This document shows positions 34,611 to 45,766 of a stretch of 64,000 bases of DNA, piece by piece. Location: NCBI GenBank assembly GCA_037157565.1, contig JAZHRO010000073.1, positions 89,072,001-89,136,000 of the forward strand. Reading direction: 5' to 3'. Both the position numbers and the translations under genes were made by a program. Under the pieces are notes generated by a model that saw nothing but the letters and a program-made list of their open reading frames with translations, was not told the DNA's origin and searched no databases. Within the stretch, counting starts at the first letter, position 1, and every line of letters begins with the position of its first letter. This stretch comes from Thalassia testudinum. Taxonomy: Eukaryota; Streptophyta; Magnoliopsida; Alismatales; Hydrocharitaceae.

Positions 34611-35800
34611 TTTTAATTTTTACAAATGGAACTTTGGGGAAATCTAATTTTTTTGACTTTTGAGGAGAAAGAGATTACGAGACCTTGGTTCGTCAAAACA
34701 CAGGAGGTACAGGATTTGTTAAGGATAAACATTAGGATTTATTTTCAGATCTAAAAATTAGATAAAAAATGGGATCAATATATCCTCCAAAAAATTCATA
34801 GATTAACCCTTTGTTAATTTACATGACTTGAAATTTCTACTTTTAGGATTTTTCTGGCTCTTGAATCTGATTCATAATTTGCAAAAACTTCTAAAACCTT
34901 GTGTTGTGCTTGTAAGAAGCCAACATTTATAAGGGAGTGTTTTTGGTTTAAAACTTTTTTTTTCTCTCCCCCATGCTTATTTTTAGCTTAGTTTTGCAAC
35001 AGATGTGTCGGGATCATCATTCTTGTTACCAAACCTCGAGGGACTCTAGCACCAGTACTTTGAGATAGCACTGTCCATGACACTAATTAGGAGCTCACAA
35101 CCCCAAAACACAATGCGGTGTAAAGGGGCTCTCCAAGCAAACTCAAGCTCTTGCTCCGACACTATAGGTAGAGCACTGTCCAAGACACTTGAGCTACAAA
35201 AATGCACTTTAATGCTCCATCTAAAGATATGAAATATAGATAATGGAGCAACGCCGAGGCGGTAACATGTTGACATAGGTCCTCAAAGGAGGTATTTTCC
35301 TCCTTCTCGATGGTGGGAAGTCAAACCAATGATCTGCTTCAGACTTTTTCTAAGGCCAAACAAGGGGGGTTTTCTAAATTTTAGTAGTTTTTTGGTGTTG
35401 GCTTGTGTGTGAAATTTGACACAGGAAGTTTTGCATGAAATGCAAGTTTTTGAATAAAAAACTAAGCTAAATACATTCCATATTACAAAAGAGGATCAAG
35501 TCACCTGAACTAGCATGAGTTCAGGTGGAATTTTAAAGAAGGATATCTGATCTAGTCTAAAGATAGACCCTGAAATTCTAATGATTAGACCCATATCCTC
35601 ATCCCTAGTTTGTTAAAGATTAAATCCAATTGTACCAAAAATGAGTTTTCAACCTTAGTCCTGATTTCAAAATTTTCCTCAAAATGTTTTCAACATTTTT
35701 ATTTTTTTGGGTATGCAAGCAGAAAATAAGAAAATGACAAAAGCAAAAATGCATAGTTTTAGGTTTTGAAAATCCTAAATTGATCGTCAAATTTTAAAAA
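34611..35800 (-). other. E3 3' non-coding region
   Basis: Non-coding internal DNA. A motif like TTTGAGATAGCACTGTCCATG (given here as its first 20 bases TTTGAGATAGCACTGTCCAT, near 35059-35080) recurs near 35163-35190 in degraded form and corresponds to the triple repeat of E6 at 57745-57895. The frame at 35046-35276 is part of this repeat and not a gene. Confidence 0.55.
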
Positions 35801-35840
35801 CACCCCCCCATGCTTATGATATGCAATGTCTTCATGTATT
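35801..35840 (-). promoter_or_regulatory. Second polypurine-like module after pol in E3
   Basis: Read on the - strand: GACATTGCA, a spacer, then AAGCATGGGGGGG. One arm of the CAATG/CATTG inverted repeat has lost a base (CATG at 35833-35836). Confidence 0.6.
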
Positions 35841-35869
35841 AGGAGGGAGAAGGAATCACCTTAGTGAAA

Positions 35870-37430
35870 GGCGGCCGCGTTTAGGATGGTCAAAACCTGG
35901 AAAAAGAAAGGTAAAAGGAAAGCAGAAAAAATGATAGGTTACCTCCCATCCAATGCTATCTTTTATGCCATTTAGCCGAGCAGAGTGTGCATCAGTGATC
36001 AGCTGTGGTCGGTTTGATTAAATCGAAAGATTCTGAAGGAAGTTTTAGAGCATGATCAAAATAGGGCTTTAATGTTGGCTGTTGACTTGAAAGCTCATAT
36101 TAGTTTTAGGATCAAAAAGATCAACAGCGCCGTAAGAATATGTTTTTAGGACAATAAAGTGGCCAGTCAATTTTGATTTTAAATTCCAGGAAAAATATGT
36201 AATCTGGCATCAAAAAGCCAAACGCATTGATTGACGTCAAAATGTTTCCGAACAATGTATTTATCACGAAATTTCTTTGTTCGATCTTTTATAAATCCAC
36301 GTATTTTCATAAGAAAAATTACCTAATTCTTCCAATTCAGTCAATTGTAATTTTCTATGGATACCGGTGTCAAAGAAATCCATATTTAATTGCTTTATTG
36401 CCCAAAAAGCCTTATGTTCAAGCTCTACCGGGAGATGGCATGCCTTCCCAAAAATCAAATGGCGGGCAAACATGGCGAGCGGGGTTTTGAAAGTGGTACA
36501 ATAGGCCCATAAAGCATCGTCCAACTTGGTGGACCAGTCTTTATGATCTAGCCTAACCGTCTTTTGTAAAATATTTTTGATTTCCCGGTTAGAAACCTCT
36601 GCTTGACCATTTGTTTGGTGGTGATAAGGAGTGGAAATTTTGTGATTAACCCCATATTTAGAAAGAAGGTGGCAGAATTGTGAGTGAGTGAAGTGTGAGC
36701 CTCCATCACTGATAATGGCCTTTGGAATGTCAAATCTTGAGAAAATATTTTGCTTAATAAATTCAATAACCACACGGTTATCCTTGGTGCGGGTGGATAT
36801 TATTTCAATCCATTTAGAAACATAGTCGACTGTGACTAGTATATACAAATACCCACTAGAGTTGATGAACGGTCCCATGAAGTCAATGCCCCATACAACG
36901 AAAATTTCAACCTCTAAAATTGGATTAAGGGGCATCATATCCTTCCGAGTCATATTGCCAATGCTCTAGCAACGTACATAGGATCGAACAAAAGAATAAG
37001 CATCTTTATGCAGGCTAGGCCAGAAGAATCCAAAATTAAGGATCTTAGCTGCAGTTTTCTTGCCTGAAAAATGTCCACCACAGGCCATTGAATGATAATG
37101 TGTCAGAATATCATGGATTTCTGAATCGGGAACACACCGTCTAATGACCTGATCGGCACAAATACGGAAAAGGTCAGGCACCTCCAAAAAATAGTATTTA
37201 ATATCAGCAAAGAATTCATCCCTTTTGGTTTTTGGCCAATCAGAGGGGATTTGTTCTGTTGCTAGATAGTTTGCAATGGGTGCAAACCAACGGAGGGTAT
37301 TGGCAGCTAAAATGCTTTCATCAGGGAATTGATCAGGGGGGGTCATCATGTCATTTGTCATAAGATGAGAGAGATGGTCGACCACTACATTTTGTGATCC
37401 TGCCTTATCCTTGATTTCCAACTCAAATTC
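35870..37430 (-). pseudogene. E3 pol: integrase
   Basis: The zinc-binding part is at 37421-36966 (ACGGHFSGKKTAAKIL). The core is at 36953-36264: Asp in WGIDFMGPF, Asp in [11 protein letters not shown] and Glu in [13 protein letters not shown]. All three catalytic residues are present over 229 open codons. The C-terminus decays left of 36264 into stops. A stop near 36960 separates the two parts. Confidence 0.88.
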
Positions 37431-38062
37431 CTAGAGCAGTAGGACCCAATGGATAAGGCGGGGTTTCGCATCTTTTTTTGTCAGCAAATACTTAAGTGCT
37501 GAGTGGTCAGTATATACAATGACATGTGACCCCAAAAGATAAGATCTAAATTTTTCTAGGGCAAATACAATGGCAAGAAGTTCTTTTTTAGTAACCGTGT
37601 AACTCCGTTGTGCATCTTCAAGTGTTTTGCTAGCATAATAGATCACAATGGGCTTCTTGTCAATTCTTTGCCCTGGAATAGCCCCCATAGCAAAATCCGA
37701 GGCATCAGTCAAGTTCAAAGGGACAATTCCAATTAGGTCCCTGTAAAATTGGTGCCTCAATAACAACCTTCTTCAACCTCGAAAATCTCTCCAAGCATTT
37801 ATCATTGAAATCGAATGGTTGGTCTTTAGTAAGTAATTGACTTAAGGGCTTGGAGATTTGGGAAAAATTTTTAATGAAACGGAGGTAGAAACCCACATGC
37901 CCTAAAAAGAAGCAAATCTGCTTCACAGTAGTGGGTGGTGGGAGCTTAAAGATGGCATCAATTTTGGCTCAATCTACCGCAATTCCTTTTTTAGAAATAA
38001 CATGGCCCAGGACAATACCTTCCTGGACCATGAAATGACTTTTTTCCCAACTGACAACGAGA
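37431..38062 (-). pseudogene. E3 pol: RNase H and RT connection, left of solo LTR
   Basis: RNase H reads [30 protein letters not shown] and [15 protein letters not shown] (37766-37431). The connection domain reads LGHVGFYLRFIKNFS (37926-37705), in a shifted frame. The gene stops at 38062, where the solo LTR starts after the duplicated GTAAC. Confidence 0.85.
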
Positions 38063-38067
38063 GTAAC

Positions 38068-39970
38068 TGATAGGTCCACTTTAGTCGACAAAATTAAAGC
38101 CTAAGTACATGTCATTGAGATAAGCAGTGAATTTAAGGTATCCATTATATTAGCAAAATTATGTAAGAGGAAGAATCGTCATTTCATGCATTACATAAAT
38201 TGGATGGAATCCTTCTCAAATTGGAATGCCATTTGATTTATAACATTGAAGGAAAAATTCTTTACTTTCTATGTTGAAGTATTTCCTTTTTCTAATGAGA
38301 ATTATTTTTCATGAAAAATCCTTGTTTGGAAGTCTCATGCAAAAGGAAGAAAAGAAAGGAAAGAAAGAAAGAAGAAAAAGGGAAAGAGCAAACAAATCGT
38401 CCACCTTCCTCTCTTTCTCCTCCAATCTCTCTCTCCCTCATGAATATTCTCTCTCTCTGATTATTCTCTTTCCTTCTATGACTCTCTCTCTCTCTCGTTT
38501 TCTCTTCATATAACAGAGGATGGAGGACAATTGAAGAAAATCATCTCCCCTCCATGGGGAGGAAGCTACCCATCTCCACATCCCCTCCCCACAGGCAACC
38601 TCTCCACTCTGTGCCACAACCACCACGAGCCTCCATCATCGGCCACATCCATGACTGCGACCTTCCACCACCGTGTCTCGCCTCCGACAACTCCATCACC
38701 GCGGTCGATGGTGACAGCACCGACACCAGCAACTGCGTCTCTGACTTCACCCTCCTCTCCAAATAAGTCTTCCAAGAACCCATCCCAAACATCTGAAGAC
38801 AACCACCAGCCCCAGCACCTACTGTAGTGCCCTCGCACGCACACTAGGCCTCAGGTAGCCATAGCCTCCTGCGTTGTCAGCAACCTCTAGCAGCCATGCT
38901 CGAGCAGCACCTTCATGCGTAGCACCACCTACCGTAGCGCCCTCGCGCGTAGCAGGCGTAGCATCACCGGCTGTAGCGCTCTCTCCCGTAGCGACACAAC
39001 TAGCAAGCATGCAGCCACCCTTGCCTGCGGCTACAGCCTCCTCACACGTGCGCATAGCCCTTGCGTGCACTCCTTCACACATATGCACGCCCACACGCCA
39101 CAGCCAGTTCTTCTTCTTCTTCTTTGCCGACCGAAAGAACCCAAACCACCCAAAATGCAGCCACCTCCACAGGCAACAATTCTCCACGTCGTCGTCGCCG
39201 TTGAGCTCACCTCGCCTCCATGAGCATCTCCATGCCATCAGACACGCCAACTGCAGCTACGCCCGCCAACGAGTCTTCAGCACTGCCACCGTTCCTCCTC
39301 GTCATCAGTGTCAACTCCAAACACCGTTCGGAGTGCCACCACCACCATCGAGTTCCCCTCGTCGTGGCTGACCACCACCGAAGCTTTCGCGGCTAGCAGT
39401 GGCCTCAAACATGCGCACGATGAAGAGGATTACATTCTCTATTTTTAGGTTGATTACTTATTACATTGAATGCCATTAAAGAAGGATTGATTTTTGGATT
39501 TTTGAATATTTTATTATGTAAACATTGTGGTAGCACCCTCATATTCTTAGATTATTATTCAACGCATTTTATCACCTTTGATTGCATCAAATTGGATTTC
39601 AAAATTGCACTCAAGCACACATGCATTCAAAATTACATAGCATGCCACTACACATGCATCATCTACATATTTTGGGAGCTTGATTTTTGACGTGGAATTT
39701 ACATAAATAGTCCATAACTTCTCATGAAATTGCAAGTTACATTCAGAGCAACATATTTATTGAATTGATTTCACGAATGTCTCTGCTTACATGATGGCTA
39801 CATACCCATGAATTTATTACAGTCGTTCCTCACTGTGGATATGACCTAATCCATCGTGGTTAGTTTTACTAATAATTAGTTTTGTTCAGGATTTTTCCAC
39901 CACGCGATTTCACTGCAACGACATATTTTTCTAATACAACATCATCGACAAAGTGAAAAACCCCTAATCA
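38068..39970 (+). mobile_element. Solo LTR of unassigned family in E3 pol
   Basis: The 1.9-kb insertion starts TGATAGGTCC and ends CCCCTAATCA. It is flanked by exact GTAAC copies (38063-38067 and 39971-39975), and the RT frame resumes on the far side. It has no long gene, a CT-rich tract at 38447-38500, and a C-rich stretch with overlapping open frames at 38531-39371. None of the U5 or PPT motifs of the other families is present. Strand is uncertain; + is only a guess from the position of the CT tract. Confidence 0.75.
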
Positions 39971-40530
39971 GTAACTTCTATGCATTTTTGGAGGGTTCTT
40001 TCAAGATTCCGAAGACAAAGGTCAAAAGAATCTCCAGAAATAGAGAAGTCATCCATAAAGACTTCCAGGCATTCACCTACCAGGGTCTGAAAATACTGCA
40101 AGCATACACCGTTGAAAAGTCGCCGGTGCATTGTATAGACCGAAGGGCATTCTTCAAAAAGAAAAGGTTCCAAAGGGGCAGGTGAATGTAGTTTTGTCTT
40201 GGTCCTCAGGGTGGACCGCTACTTGATTATAGCCGGAATATCCATCATGAAAACAATAGTAATCACATCCAGCTAACTGCTCCAAGATTTGATCAATAAA
40301 AGGGAGTGGAAAATGATCCTTATTGGTGCAGTATTTAATTTACTGTAATCAATACACACGTGCCAAGAAGAAACGCTCCTAGTGGCTATGTTTTCCCCAT
40401 TTTCATTGGTGACAGCTGTTAGTCTATCTTTTTTAGGAACAACTTGAGAGGGACTAACCCAAGAGCTGTCAGAAATGTGGTAGATGATATTAGCAACAAG
40501 CCACTTTATAATCTCCTTTTTTACCACCTC
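39971..40530 (-). pseudogene. E3 pol: reverse transcriptase, right of solo LTR
   Basis: FMDD is kept in [14 protein letters not shown] (about 40038-40080). Upstream, [20 protein letters not shown] and WVSPSQVVPKK (40527-40430) are the Athila RT start. The middle, including the DGYSGYNQ block, is out of frame with stops. Confidence 0.88.
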
Positions 40531-41560
40531 CTACATAGTAGGATTCAGGTGCCTTTGTGGTTGGTGGGAGGGGCGAGAATCGTCCTCAAGATTGATGCGA
40601 TGAGTGTAATAGGACGAATGAATACCATTAAGGCCAGAAAGGGTCTTGCCAATAGCTTTTCGATTTTTACTTAAAACCTGGAGAAGTTTTTCCTCTTGTA
40701 CCCCAGTAAGTCTAGAATTTATGTTCATGAGTAGGGTCTGATTTAGACCCAAGAAAACATATTTAAGGGAGTTGGGCAAAGGTTTTAACTTCAGTTGGGA
40801 TCCTGCCTCCGAAAGAATTTCTACTTTAGGAGTTAGTGGTGAAGTGAGAGTGAAGGGTCAGCTGGAGTGTTAGCTAAAGAATGTGTGGTTAGGGTGGGAG
40901 GGTGTGGTGAAGTGGATTGTTCAGGAACCATGTTAATGGCAAAACAAGAACCCAAGTGTGAAATCTGCAAAGTTTCCTCCACTATATTTGCCATTTCTGA
41001 ATCCAAATCATCAAAGAAATTAGGTTCTTGGAATCTCCTAGATGCTTGGAAAATATCTAGGGTAACAGATTCACCGCCACACATGGTCTTCATCTTGCCA
41101 GAATCACAATCAATATTAGCATAGGTAGTGGCTAAGAATGGTCTTCCAAGAATTATCAGGGCAAACTTTAAAGCTTACGGTACCTCTATGTCCAGGACTA
41201 AAAAGTTTACTGTAAATAGATAATTTTTAACCCAGATAGAAACATCATCAACAATTCCCCTTGGTTTTATTGTAGATCGGTCTGCTAATTGAAGAGTAAC
41301 CTCAACAAGCTTTAATTCGCCAATCTTAAATTCCTCAAAAATAATTATGGGGATAAGATTAATTGAGGCACAGAGATCCAGTGAAGCACGATCAAAAGAA
41401 GTGTCATTAATGACAACTTGAATCAGGGGTGCGCCTGGATCTTTATTCTTAAGAGGCAATTTGCTCTGCACAACTGAGCTAATTATCTCTAGAAGGATTA
41501 CCTGTCCTAGGTTTCGGGGTTGCCTTTTGGGAGTACACAAATCTTTCAGAAATTTTGCAT
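40531..41560 (-). pseudogene. E3 pol: aspartic protease and linker
   Basis: The active-site motif reads ASLDLCASINLIP (about 41355-41395): the catalytic Asp is kept but the Gly of D-L-G-A is Cys. The linker reads MPNSLKYVFLGLNQTLL (40779) as in E2 and E6. Frame breaks occur around 40830 and 41100-41170. Confidence 0.8.
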
Positions 41561-42293
41561 AGGCAGGGATATATTTTATGGCATCTAGGAGAGGGATATT
41601 AATCTCTACTTACCCAAAAAGATCCATTAATTCCTTATCAGTGGGCTCAGCTTTCTTCTTTTTGGTGTGTGAAGAGTGAAGGGCTTGTGGAAAAGGTATA
41701 GGGTTTTCCTATTTTGCATTATTAGGTTCCTAAACAGGGTTAGACGAATAGGAAGAAGAGTTGATATGTTTTTCATTAAAATGGGTTTCTTTAATAGTCA
41801 GGGAATCTTGAGTGGTTTTCCCATGCTTCAATGTAACTCATTTGCAGTATGGTTGTTTCTAGGATGAGGATGGGAAGCCTGACTGTTATTAGAACCTGGG
41901 GGATGCTGAGGTGCTGAGTGAATGGGTTGACTAGGATATCCACCTTGGAACTAATTCCTTTGATTATTCGGGTTGGGAAGGTAAATTCCCAGCAGATCGA
42001 TGACCAGGAGTAACCTTAACTTGATGTTGCAAGTTAGTTATCATGAGGATTACTTCCATCATTTGATTCTGCATACTTTGCAGAGTCTTCATGACCTGGG
42101 TATTAATATCTTCCTGAGATGGTCCAGGTTGATATGTGGGTTACCAATAATTCCCAAATTGATTTTGTTTGGGAAACAGAATTAGGTTAGAGGCTTTCCA
42201 AGAGTGATTCGGGTTGGTCCTCCAATTTTGATTGTAAGTGTTGGAGGGGTTTCTAAATTACTCCTAGAGAGCATAAATATTTTCCATGGTGGG
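41561..42293 (-). pseudogene. E3 gag C-terminal linker, cut by E4
   Basis: Low-complexity Pro/Asn/Gln-rich frames with stops. Near 42185-42260 the - strand reads NPSNTYNQNWRTNPNHSW, a conserved Athila linker. E4 interrupts it at 42293; the 5-mer GTGGG (42289-42293) should recur beyond E4. Confidence 0.7.
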
Positions 42294-44120
42294 TGACGGA
42301 GAGATTTTCACTTTGAATAATTAATACTAAGATAATAAATCGTTGTAGTACAAAAGGTGGTGGAAAATCTGTTAATCAAAGATTAAACAGATATGAATTT
42401 AAACCACAATAACGGATGTCGTATCCACAGGGAGGAATAGACCAATAAATTCACGAGTCAAGGAATACATAGTTCGCAAACTCTTCTGCAACTTTAATGC
42501 TAGAACATGCTATTTTAAATGAAGTTTGCAATTTCCCTAAAAGTTCAGGGATGTTTATGCAGTTTTCACGTCAGGAATTAAGCCCCAAAAATATGTGTAA
42601 GATGCATGTGCAATGGCTTATCATGTGAATTCAACATTCATGTAATTCTAATTTGAAATTCAAGAAAGAAATATGCACATAACACAAATAAAATAATTTT
42701 AGGAAAATCTGAGTGCATCAGTGCAATGTGGCCAGAATAAAATATTAATATAAACTTGACAATGGCATTGAATGTAATTATTAATAGAAATTAAAACAGA
42801 GGGTTTCTCCTCTCTCCTCCTCGCATGTGCGGCCGCGCACGGTTGGCCGCGAGAGTCGACGGGGAGGTGTGGCTTGACGAGAACTACGTAACGGTGGTGA
42901 CGCGGCAGTCGGAGGTGGCCGGCGGCGGCCGATGGGCGGAGGAGGGTCGTCGGCCTGTTGGAAGAGAAGGAGACAGCTGCACATCTGGCTGCACTGGAGT
43001 GCACGCCTGTAGGGCGCTGGTGGCGAGGGCGAGCACCTGTGGGAGGGGGCACGCCTACCTGTGGGGAGCGCTGGTGAAGCGAGGGTGCATGCCTACAGGT
43101 TGCTTGGTGAGGGTGCATGCGGAGGTGATGGCGCTGCAAAGGGTTTCCTGCGCAGGTGTGTGAGCGGGCTGGAAGGGGGAAGCACCTGCGGGTGCGGGTA
43201 GGGCGGTGCTAGCGCCTGCAGGGCTGGCTGGAGATGGGCAAGCGGGCGCCTGCAGGTTGCTTGGTGAGGGCACGGTAGGGGCGTGCAAGGTGTGAGCACT
43301 GAAAGGTGCAAGCATCTATAGGCGTGGTGATGACGCTGTGCGGGTGCAGTGATGGCGCTGTGCGGGTGCGCACGATGGAGGCGTGCTAGGGAGGCGCTGT
43401 GCAGGTACGGCCTGGCAGGTGGGCACTGACACTAGAGCGGTGCTGGCTGGAGGCACTGGAGGCGGGCCTATGGGCTCTGGAGGAGGGGAAATGCCTGCAG
43501 TGGTAGCGTGCTGCAGGGGGGAGCTTGTAGGTTGCTTGGTGCTGGCGCGGGTGGGGTGGTGCGCTCTGCAGTGGAGAGCGCTGGAAGAGGGGGGTGCTTG
43601 CGGTGGAGGCTGTGGCTGGCGTGAAGGGCATGTAGAGAGTTGCCTGCGCGGGTGTGGTTTGGCCTTCAGGCGCGGCTGGAGGGGGAAGCTTGGTCCACAG
43701 TGCACATGGTTCTTGGATGATGGTTGCCCACCTGGGGCGAAGAAGAAGATCCTCCTCTCCTTTCTCTGCCTCCTTTTTAACTCCTCTCTCCCCACGTGCG
43801 TCAGTTAAGGGATTTTCAAATCCCTTAGCTATTTTTGACAGGCAGCTGTTGAGGGTGCCCAGAGAATGGGGAAAAGAAATGCCACCAGTTGTTTGAAAGG
43901 GTAATTTACCCTCCCCTCCTTATTCTTTTGCCAACTACTCTTCCTACACATAAAAAGAACATAAAATCATTACATATTAAGTTATAGAATACTATAAAAT
44001 AGATGTAAACTTAAATCATGATGCATGCAAACATTCTATAACTTAATGTAGTTATTAACAAATCTAAAAGGTACGGTTAAAGTTACTTAGGTGTAATATT
44101 AGTCCATTAAAATTGACTCA
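42294..44120 (-). repeat. 3' LTR of E4 (LTR family V)
   Basis: Starts TGACGGAGAG (+); the right end is ...GACTCA at 44120, with up to five bases of uncertainty because CCAAA lies between it and the PPT. The U5 box GTCGTATCCACAGGGAGG is at 42418-42435. It matches 53959-54583 over its first 630 bases. The G-rich middle (42820-43800) makes long overlapping ORFs on both strands that are not genes. Confidence 0.85.
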
Positions 44121-44125
44121 CCAAA

Positions 44126-44161
44126 TACCCCCATGCCTAAAATTTGCTAGTCCCTAGCAAA
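44126..44161 (-). promoter_or_regulatory. Polypurine tract of E4 with perfect inverted repeat
   Basis: On the - strand GGCATGGGGGTA lies near the LTR. TTTGCTAG (44143-44150) and CTAGCAAA (44154-44161) flank a 3-base loop. Confidence 0.8.
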
Positions 44162-45610
44162 AATGAAAAATAATAGAAGTAATCAGAAGATTTCTTCTTT
44201 TCTCATTTCAAAACTTTAGAGATCCAGACAAATGTGAAGTGATGATAGCCTAAGTAACAGATCCAAGTGAGAAATTCAATTCGCAGTGGGAGTTTGTACT
44301 TCACCCTTGGTAAATATTGATGTTAGGATAGGCAACTACTTCCCTCGGGGATAAAGCAGACGATAATCTGTAATTTGATCCTGGCATTTGGCTTAGGTAG
44401 GAGATATCGAGTTGAATGGATTTGTAATTGGTGGCACACACTCATCTGGTGCTACATGTAGTCTAGTACTGCAGACTCTAGATTTATAGACTATTAGACA
44501 AGTCAACTCAGAGAGAGGCTAAACAACTGTGCCCTCTTGATGTTCCTGGGCGCTCACTCTTTTCTTTCTTTTCTTTCTGAGATCACAAATCTTGCCAGAT
44601 TTAGTAATTGTACTCACCGTTTGGTGGCCTCACATGGCATCCACACTTCAATTAAAGTCCTAATAATCCGTTTGGTGGCCTCACATGGCATCCACACTTC
44701 AATTAAAGTCCTAATAATTCTACAACTAAGTTAAAGTCCTCAACCAGTACTCAGGCAATCAGAAATACTAAAAGGTAGGTATGGGTCATATTTGGTGGAA
44801 CGCGAAAGGTGTTCTGTTGCCTCAGAAACAATGTTACATTATAAACTTTGACTTTTCTTTTTATATATATATAATTGTTTCTTCTTTTTCTTTTTCTTTT
44901 TCTCTTTTCTTTTTTTTTAATGAATATAATGCGACACAGACTTTTATTTATGAGGCATTATTAGGGATGATGATGGTCAAGAGGATATTATGTGGCTTAT
45001 TTGGTGGAAGTGCCTATTCTCAGCATCGGGAAGGAATGGATAGGACAGACGTATTTCTGACCTTTGACACTATTACCTTTCTTCAGCCAAGGACTCTATG
45101 AAGGATGGTCGTAACCATCCACCATAGTCATAGCTTTATTAAGACTCCATCTCTATGTATCTGCCTTATTTGGTGACTCTCAGGAATTCACACAAAGTAT
45201 GCACACAGGAACAGAGAATGAAAACTACGCCTAACTCTGAAGTATCATCATCTAATTATCGAAAACTTAAGAGTCCTTGCACTAGCCTTAGCGCACCAGT
45301 AATCTCTCTACTTTCTTCTCACAAATATGAGGTGGATCTACTAGAAGATAGTATGCCTGACTCCCTATAAACTATCCAAGGGTTCAGTAGACTACAAATG
45401 CTTATTGGTTTTCCTCAAGGATCCATTATCAAGTCTACGTGTACATGAAATAAATGTACTAGATTCTAAAATTAAGAAATAATTTCGGAAGAAAAACCTC
45501 CAATGACAAGGGTATTTTGCTAGAAACTAACCCATTCAGCTCAAGAAAAGTGGAAGTTTCTTTTTTTTATATGCTAACCTAAATGCATGAATACTTCCTA
45601 ACATGCAAAT
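44162..45610 (-). other. E4 3' non-coding region
   Basis: Contains a 51-bp tandem duplication (44618-44668 and 44669-44719) differing only at the last base, and a pyrimidine tract at 44880-44920 with an adjacent TA run. No coding frame is supported. Confidence 0.6.
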
Positions 45611-45650
45611 GCACCTCCCCATGCCTAAATCCTACAATGTTCCCATTGTA
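45611..45650 (-). promoter_or_regulatory. Second polypurine-like module in E4
   Basis: CAATG/CATTG inverted repeat at 45635-45648, then TTAGGCATGGGGAGG on the - strand. It is kept although pol is absent. Confidence 0.65.
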
Positions 45651-45766
45651 AAATTAAAACAAGGGGAAAAAGGAAAGAAATCACCTGATGATGGTGTTAT
45701 TCCGATCGCTTGGTTGCCTCCCAACAAGCACTGCATTTTTTGTCAGCAGCCAAACTTAGAAGGAAC

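Larger units (their letters stand above)
32470..42293 (-). mobile_element. E3: Athila-like element, right part lost beyond E4
   Basis: The 3' LTR is at 32470-34572, followed by PPT, 3' non-coding region and a decayed pol and gag on the - strand to 42293, where E4 inserts. ATCTT at 32465-32469 is the expected target duplication in LTR B. Pol is split by a solo LTR (38068-39970). The 5' LTR must lie to the right of the window, beyond E4 and E6. Stops and frameshifts are common. Confidence 0.88.

Noticed and set aside
38531..39371. Pro/Ser/Thr-rich frames as a possible cell-wall or secreted protein gene
   Set aside because: They sit inside the 1.9-kb TG...CA insertion flanked by GTAAC, switch frame freely and have no signal peptide followed by a stable domain.
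42699..43896. Frames of 141-159 codons on both strands
   Set aside because: They are part of the G-rich E4 LTR; no domain, antisense overlap.
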